From Aliikangiella coralliicola (lineage in GTDB: Bacteria; Pseudomonadota; Gammaproteobacteria; Enterobacterales; Kangiellaceae), in assembly GCF_007004725.1 (NCBI RefSeq), contig NZ_ML660160.1, positions 62,001-126,000 of the forward strand: DNA of 64,000 nucleotides, read 5' to 3'. The position numbers and the translations under genes are program-made. The notes beneath the pieces were generated by a model that was given only the letters and a program-made list of their open reading frames with translations, made no database searches and was not told the DNA's origin. Positions 59,922 through 64,000 of the stretch are shown in pieces; position 1 is the stretch's first letter, and every line of letters starts with the position of its first letter.

Positions 59922-60119
59922 TCATATTTTCTCAGCATGTTTTTCAAGCAACTTTTTTTCATTCTTTATTTTTTGATAGATTTCCTCTCGAAAAACAGGA
60001 ATATTTTTAGGTGATTTTATACCAAGACTCACCTTAAGATCATCCACTGCTAAGACAGTCACAGTTATGTTATCAGAAATCACTATTTTTTCATTGATTT
60101 GACGGGTTAAAACTAACAT
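59922..60119 (-). CDS. csrA: CsrA-family RNA-binding regulator, paralogue
   Basis: 65 aa, the normal size. The RNA-binding residues at both ends of the dimer are kept: MLVLTRQINEKIVI (Leu4 and Arg6) and VFREEIYQKIKNEK with Arg44. The canonical VHREE reads VFREE, and the middle (VDDLKVSLGIKSPKNIPV) is diverged from housekeeping CsrA. CsrA dimers bind GGA motifs in mRNA leaders and change translation. It sits among small unknown genes in an island, so it is probably an accessory copy, as found on mobile elements in other gammaproteobacteria. Confidence 0.9.
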   Translation of the reverse strand: MLVLTRQINEKIVISDNITVTVLAVDDLKVSLGIKSPKNIPVFREEIYQKIKNEKKLLEKHAEKI

Positions 60120-60138
60120 TTGCTATCTCTTTTATGAG

Positions 60139-60396
60139 TTACCTTTTAATTAAATAATTATGTTTCGGAACACTTCGACATGTTTGGCAATAAGCACGTA
60201 ATTCTTCGATTTCCATTGTGCTATTAATGTAGGTTTTTAGCAGTTTGTCTGAAAATTCTTTATGCTTTTCTGCATTCTTCCAGACAAACCAAGCATTGAG
60301 TATCGAGGTGAGAACAATGCCCGTCATCAAGCCAATATAAAAAAGTCCAGGTTTGTCCATCCGTTTCAAAAAACAACTTTGTAAACCGTTTAACAT
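60139..60396 (-). CDS. Small membrane protein of unknown function, 85 aa
   Basis: One membrane segment (LFYIGLMTGIVLTSILNAWFVW, about 18-39), then a charged helix (KNAEKHKEFSDKLLKTYINSTMEIEEL) and a tail with a CQTC pair. A good ribosome-binding site (AAAGGAAC) supports the ATG at 60396; a second Met at residue 13 is possible. It lies 19 bases upstream of the csrA-like gene and may be cotranscribed. No family recognised. Confidence 0.6.
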   Translation of the reverse strand: MLNGLQSCFLKRMDKPGLFYIGLMTGIVLTSILNAWFVWKNAEKHKEFSDKLLKTYINSTMEIEELRAYCQTCRSVPKHNYLIKR

Positions 60397-60450
60397 TGAC
60401 AGTTCCTTTGCGTGACTAAAATTATCTTATCCTTGGTTTAGTTTTTAACA

Positions 60451-60684
60451 TTAGTTAACTGGTGTATTCGTTCTCTCAGAGTAGCTCATCGAATTTAAAA
60501 TGGTATTCAGCCTGTAGTTTTCATAGTCATTTAGCCCGCTCAGTTTGATATTGATAAGCGACCGTTGGACGACTGCCAAAGGTTGTCTTAACTGAATAAG
60601 CTCACGGATTTCCTTTTGACATTGGTTAAGCTTTTTCTCTAACTGCTTAAGTTGTTCGAGGCTGGTTTGACTTTCTCGTTTCAT
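60451..60684 (-). CDS. Small coiled-coil protein, 77 aa
   Basis: An N-terminal coiled coil (SLEQLKQLEKKLNQCQKEIRELIQLRQ) is followed by a short helical part (NDYENYRLNTILNSM). No signal peptide or membrane segment. GGAGAG precedes the ATG well. It is the first of three small genes on the minus strand leading to csrA. Function unknown. Confidence 0.6.
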   Translation of the reverse strand: MKRESQTSLEQLKQLEKKLNQCQKEIRELIQLRQPLAVVQRSLINIKLSGLNDYENYRLNTILNSMSYSERTNTPVN

Positions 60685-61017
60685 GCTTACTCTCCATGGT
60701 ATTTCAACCTGACATAAATGAACTTAAATTCAGGCATTACGTCTTGAAACACATTGGCTAAAAAGTAAAGAAATGGTAAGTGACGAAATCAGAAAAACGA
60801 AATAAATTGAGATAAATATCGAGTGGTGCTTTAAATTCGCCTAAATAAAGGGGGATTAATAGCGATTTCGCCTTTAATTCGCTTAAAAAAATAACTAGAG
60901 AAAATAAAATGAAGGTGAGTAAAAATATATGCTGATATCTTTATTGTTGATATCAATCTAGAAGTGAACATCAATGACTAATTCCCTGTTCGTACTTTAT
61001 CCCTTATCACTAGTTAG
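60685..61017. other. Intergenic region, 333 bases
   Basis: AT-rich, with a half copy of the AATAAAGGGGGATTAAT repeat at 60843 and a short dyad TGATATC...GATATCA near 60933-60950. It probably holds the promoter of the small operon ending at csrA. Confidence 0.4.
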
Positions 61018-61290
61018 TTATTGTTTTTGTTTTGGCTCATTGTCGCTTTCCGAGTTCCCATTTAATAACTCTAACCATTTAAGCCATTCAGAACGAGCAG
61101 CTTGAGAACTGGTTTGGTCACTGTTTCCTCCACAGTCAGGGATTGGCCGACAAGGGGCATAATAATTATCTCCTGATGTTGGCTGTTCTAGCTGATAAGC
61201 TTGCTCAGGCTCATTTTTTTCTTCAGCCCATGAAAACTGAATACCTGTTAATGAGATAAAAATAAAAATTAATCGAATGGATTGTTTCAC
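61018..61290 (-). CDS. Small exported peptide with CxPxPxC loop, 90 aa
   Basis: 90 aa with a signal peptide (QSIRLIFIFISLTGIQFSWAEEK, cleaved after SWA). The mature part is acidic and polar, with the only two cysteines in CRPIPDC near residues 47-53. The end is Glu/Asn/Lys-rich. The start is a GTG at 61290 supported by GGAGCAACA. It is divergent from the membrane regulator at 61363. The matching loop CEPFPEC in the peptide at 48834, beside the paralogous regulator, argues that these peptides belong with the regulators. Confidence 0.7.
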   Translation of the reverse strand: MKQSIRLIFIFISLTGIQFSWAEEKNEPEQAYQLEQPTSGDNYYAPCRPIPDCGGNSDQTSSQAARSEWLKWLELLNGNSESDNEPKQKQ

Positions 61291-61362
61291 ACTGTTGCTC
61301 CGTTTTGCTGTGTCTTATATAGTCAGGAAATAATATTATATACAGGGGTACGCTGCACGGAT

Positions 61363-63450
61363 ATGCTGAATTTATTGAAAAATCCCGGCATTGAAAAAGT
61401 TGATAAAAAGAGGATCTATTATTTTGAGTTTGAAGGATGCCATTACTACCCCAAAACCGCGAAGCTAGTCGTTGATGGATCGGAATTTTTTCTGAGCAAG
61501 TACGAAAGGGAAATTCTTGAATTATTAATCAGCAGACCTGGCGAACAAATATCCAGACAGGAGATTATTGATCTTATTTGGGGAGATAAACCGTGCGCTC
61601 CTAAAACTTTTGGGAAACATATTGACCAACTGCGTGATTACCTCGGTGACAGAGGTTTAGATAAAGACTCGCAAAAGATTCAGACAATCACGCGCGGCTA
61701 CTTGATTTTTAAACCCACAGTGACTCCACATTATCATGGTCTTGCACCATCTCTACGCTTACTGATTAAAGGTAGTGTAGCATCATGCTTGCTTACTGGC
61801 TTTTTAATCATTGGGGTGTCAGACGCATTTAAGTCAGAAACTTTTGAGGCGATTGAGCCTAAATTACTGACCAGTTGGAAAGCTGGCTCTAAAAGACCTG
61901 TAGTGTCACCTGACGGTAAAGTCATTATCTATTCGCGTCAGTCTAAAGATAGCACCACCTGGGATCTGTTAGTCACGAAACGACATTCCAAAACTCACAA
62001 GTGGCTGACCCATGAAACACTCCCGCATACACAAAATACCGAACCCAGTTTTTCGCCATCTGGTAAGCAGATTGTGTGGGTTCGTTCCGACCATAAAACC
62101 TTTTGCGAAGTCATCACCATGAATTTTGATACAATCTCGCTAAAAACCAGCGATAAAAAGATTGTCTATCAATGTATGCCTTCGCAACTTATTCGTACAC
62201 CTCAATGGTATTCTGATTCTAGCTTGTTGTTATCATCAAGTCTCTCAAGTCAGCCTTACGGTATTATTAAGCTAAACCTTTGGACAAAAGAGTACACACA
62301 AATTACTCAACCCAAAGACACAATTTATGGTGATTATAGTATTTTTTACCACCCTGAAAGCCAACGGGCCGCTTTTTTCCGACAGTCAACAAGTACGGGA
62401 ACCGAACTCAGAGTTTATGATTTTACAACACAAACTGACAGGTTAATCAGAACCTATGATCACTGGCTTTATTCTATTTCATGGAGGAACGCCGATCAGC
62501 TTGTAGCTCAATCTGATAATAGTTACGAGGTTATTAATATTGCCAATGGTAGTGTAAAAAGTGTACCGATCTCCTTTCAAGAGGCCGAGCCACTGCAATA
62601 CCCGGTGTTAGTTGATGAGCATACCATTATTTTTGTCCGTGGCCCGCTAAGGGACAGGGAAGTTATCATGCATAAGCTCAATGACGACTCGACCGAACAG
62701 GTATTGACTACGTTGTTTGACGAACATCAAGGCGTTGTGGTTAAAGGGAAAAATAACAGCATTGTTTTTTCGCTCGTAGAAAATCTTAAGCATCATCTTT
62801 ATCATATGATTGACAATGAAGTGACGCCCTTTGCAGAACTTCCTAGACATAGCTTGGTATTAGATATGGCTGTCTCGCCTAATGGTGAGTTAATTGCCTA
62901 TCTTTTAGGCAACACACTTTTTATTAAAAATCGTCAAGGAGAGACACTTCATAGTCAGCCGCTAACATCAACCGGTTTTGCTTTTAGTCCTGATAGCCAG
63001 TATTTATTCATTGGACGGAGAACTGAGCAAGAAACGAATATATTGAGCTTATCAGTTCAAGAAGATTTCGAACCTAAGAATGTCACCACTGGAATTTTAC
63101 CTAAAGTTACTCAAGACGGAACGCTCTATTTTTTACGCAAAATTAGTGATCAAGACTGGCTTTTTCGACAAACTGACACTGGCGTAGAAAAAGTTATTAA
63201 GGCTCCATTTTCAACTACCATAACCCACTCAAACACTTTTGATGTGATAGACCATTCATTATTTTATATTGAGAGCGAAAACTTGACCCGACTTGATTTA
63301 AACAACGGTGAAAAAGTAGTCATTAAAAAAATTAAAGGCAATCATTTCTCAATGAATTACGCGCAAGACTTTATGGTGTCAGTCCACGCTGTAACTGCAC
63401 AAAATAATTTGATTGAGTTTAAGTTAAAGCACAGCGACGATCCTGAGTAG
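61363..63450 (+). CDS. CadC-type membrane regulator with periplasmic propeller (paralogue 2)
   Basis: About 695 aa. A winged helix of OmpR type in the cytoplasm (about 20-115; LSKYEREILELLISRPGEQISRQEIIDLIWGD, FGKHIDQLRDYLGDRG, ITRGYLIF), one membrane segment (about 130-152, GSVASCLLTGFLIIGV), and a large periplasmic beta-propeller (VSPDGKVIIYSRQ, FSPSGKQIVWVRSD). Cys248 and Cys271 are spaced as in the paralogue at 46608. The ORF is open 27 codons further upstream from a TTG, but homology and an ATG at 61363 fix the start here. It is divergent from the CxPxPxC peptide gene. No receiver domain, so sensing is direct. Confidence 0.87.
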   Translation: MLNLLKNPGIEKVDKKRIYYFEFEGCHYYPKTAKLVVDGSEFFLSKYEREILELLISRPGEQISRQEIIDLIWGDKPCAPKTFGKHIDQLRDYLGDRGLDKDSQKIQTITRGYLIFKPTVTPHYHGLAPSLRLLIKGSVASCLLTGFLIIGVSDAFKSETFEAIEPKLLTSWKAGSKRPVVSPDGKVIIYSRQSKDSTTWDLLVTKRHSKTHKWLTHETLPHTQNTEPSFSPSGKQIVWVRSDHKTFCEVITMNFDTISLKTSDKKIVYQCMPSQLIRTPQWYSDSSLLLSSSLSSQPYGIIKLNLWTKEYTQITQPKDTIYGDYSIFYHPESQRAAFFRQSTSTGTELRVYDFTTQTDRLIRTYDHWLYSISWRNADQLVAQSDNSYEVINIANGSVKSVPISFQEAEPLQYPVLVDEHTIIFVRGPLRDREVIMHKLNDDSTEQVLTTLFDEHQGVVVKGKNNSIVFSLVENLKHHLYHMIDNEVTPFAELPRHSLVLDMAVSPNGELIAYLLGNTLFIKNRQGETLHSQPLTSTGFAFSPDSQYLFIGRRTEQETNILSLSVQEDFEPKNVTTGILPKVTQDGTLYFLRKISDQDWLFRQTDTGVEKVIKAPFSTTITHSNTFDVIDHSLFYIESENLTRLDLNNGEKVVIKKIKGNHFSMNYAQDFMVSVHAVTAQNNLIEFKLKHSDDPE

Positions 63451-63831
63451 CCGTCTTTTTGTCATGGCATCAATGACAAATACACTCAAGGTTGTGATAG
63501 TCGTCGGTTCTTCCTTGCACTTTCGGGGGCTTATAAACAACAGCATTAAAACAAGTAGACACTCGACTTATAACTTATCTCCTACAGGCTTTGTGGTTGA
63601 TTGGCCTGTATTGAATCGAATGAAATACGCTTTTATCAAATATAATTTTCTTGCAAGTTTTCGATGCTAAGATGCTTATCAGTGGAAGTTTATTCCGTTT
63701 GTAAGCTATTCTCTGCTAGTTGGGTGTCTGGCATTTTGTTGTGCAGCCAAATGACTAAGGTATTCTTATTTTGATTAGTTCAAAGTAAGAACCCTAGAGC
63801 TTCCCGTGGAAAGAACTTATTGAAGACCAAA
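63451..63831. other. Intergenic region, 381 bases
   Basis: No supported gene; a 68-aa ORF starting at 63464 has no ribosome-binding site or recognisable motif. A small dyad TGTCAT...ATGACA occurs at 63470-63488. Confidence 0.4.
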
Positions 63832-64000
63832 ATGAATAAAATAAAAATTACTCCTCAAGGAGCCTATGTTGGAGATAAGGAAGTCAAGCTTATTTCCTAC
63901 AGCGAAACAATAGAATCAGAAATTGAGTTAAGTTTAGATGATCTAAAAGGCGTGAGGATTTGTGACTTCCCCGAACTGCTAATGGCGAGATTGAATGTTG
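63832..64000 (+). CDS. Unidentified protein, N-terminal part (runs off the window)
   Basis: An ATG at 63832 opens a frame of 56 codons to the window edge with no stop. The visible N-terminus (MNKIKITPQGAYVGDKEVKL) is basic and without signal peptide, and the later part (SYSETIESEIELSLDDLKGVRI) is acidic. I do not recognise it; the rest of the gene lies outside. The ribosome-binding site is weak (GTGGAAAG about 25 bases ahead, TTGAAGACC nearer). Confidence 0.5.
   Translation, partial: MNKIKITPQGAYVGDKEVKLISYSETIESEIELSLDDLKGVRICDFPELLMARLNV

Noticed and set aside
63464-63670. 68-aa ORF after the second propeller regulator
   Set aside because: No ribosome-binding site, no domain and an improbable composition; left as intergenic.
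1-64000. CRISPR arrays, rRNA and tRNA genes
   Set aside because: No regularly spaced repeats, no rRNA-like blocks and no tRNA-like cloverleaf with a CCA end was noticed; a tRNAscan run would be decisive.

Overview
The window is one stretch of a gammaproteobacterial chromosome. It has moderately low GC, strong Shine-Dalgarno sequences, and typical gammaproteobacterial families: AlkB, OmpR and NtrC two-component pairs, a MipA/DUF3019 operon, a xi-class GST with a pirin and an azoreductase, and a CsrA paralogue. Marine relatives of Kangiella, Aliikangiella, Pleionea or Shewanella fit best, but this is inference from gene content. I saw no rRNA, tRNA or CRISPR array.

Left part (1-13.3 kb). The end of a hybrid histidine kinase/response regulator/AraC protein; a three-gene operon (SDR, DUF2141, VTT membrane protein) divergent from a Crp/Fnr regulator; a coiled-coil gene; and a tightly coupled four-gene operon (coiled-coil protein, transmembrane OmpA-like protein with a large cytoplasmic domain, Ras-like small GTPase, PAS-GGDEF-EAL protein). 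AlkB and a ThiS/MoaD-like plus BNR-repeat pair follow.

Middle part (13.5-46.4 kb). An ECF sigma/anti-sigma pair with two exported HEAT-repeat proteins; an S9 peptidase and a methionine aminopeptidase; a beta-lactamase-fold hydrolase; and an NtrB/NtrC-like pair divergent from an HlyD/ABC/FtsX-permease operon. The divergent region carries candidate sigma-54 promoters on both strands and three related 18-bp palindromic sites. Then come a LysR-controlled quinone/electrophile detoxification operon, a di-heme peroxidase lipoprotein, a candidate caspase-like effector with a putative immunity gene, a zinc-finger protein, a mipA-DUF3019-OmpR-kinase operon, a GAF-GGDEF cyclase and a gamma-glutamylcyclotransferase.

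Right part (46.6-64 kb). This is accessory in character. Two paralogous membrane regulators (winged helix, one membrane segment, periplasmic propeller) flank it. Each sits beside a small exported peptide with a C-x-P-x-P-[DE]-C loop. Between them are small cysteine-rich and zinc-binding proteins, an RloC/AAA_13-type ATPase with a zinc hook, three unknown membrane proteins separated by a dispersed AATGTCCGCTT repeat, a Shedu-like nuclease followed directly by an integron attC-like relic, a transposase remnant, and a csrA paralogue beside an unknown exported protein. It reads as a defence/mobile-gene island.
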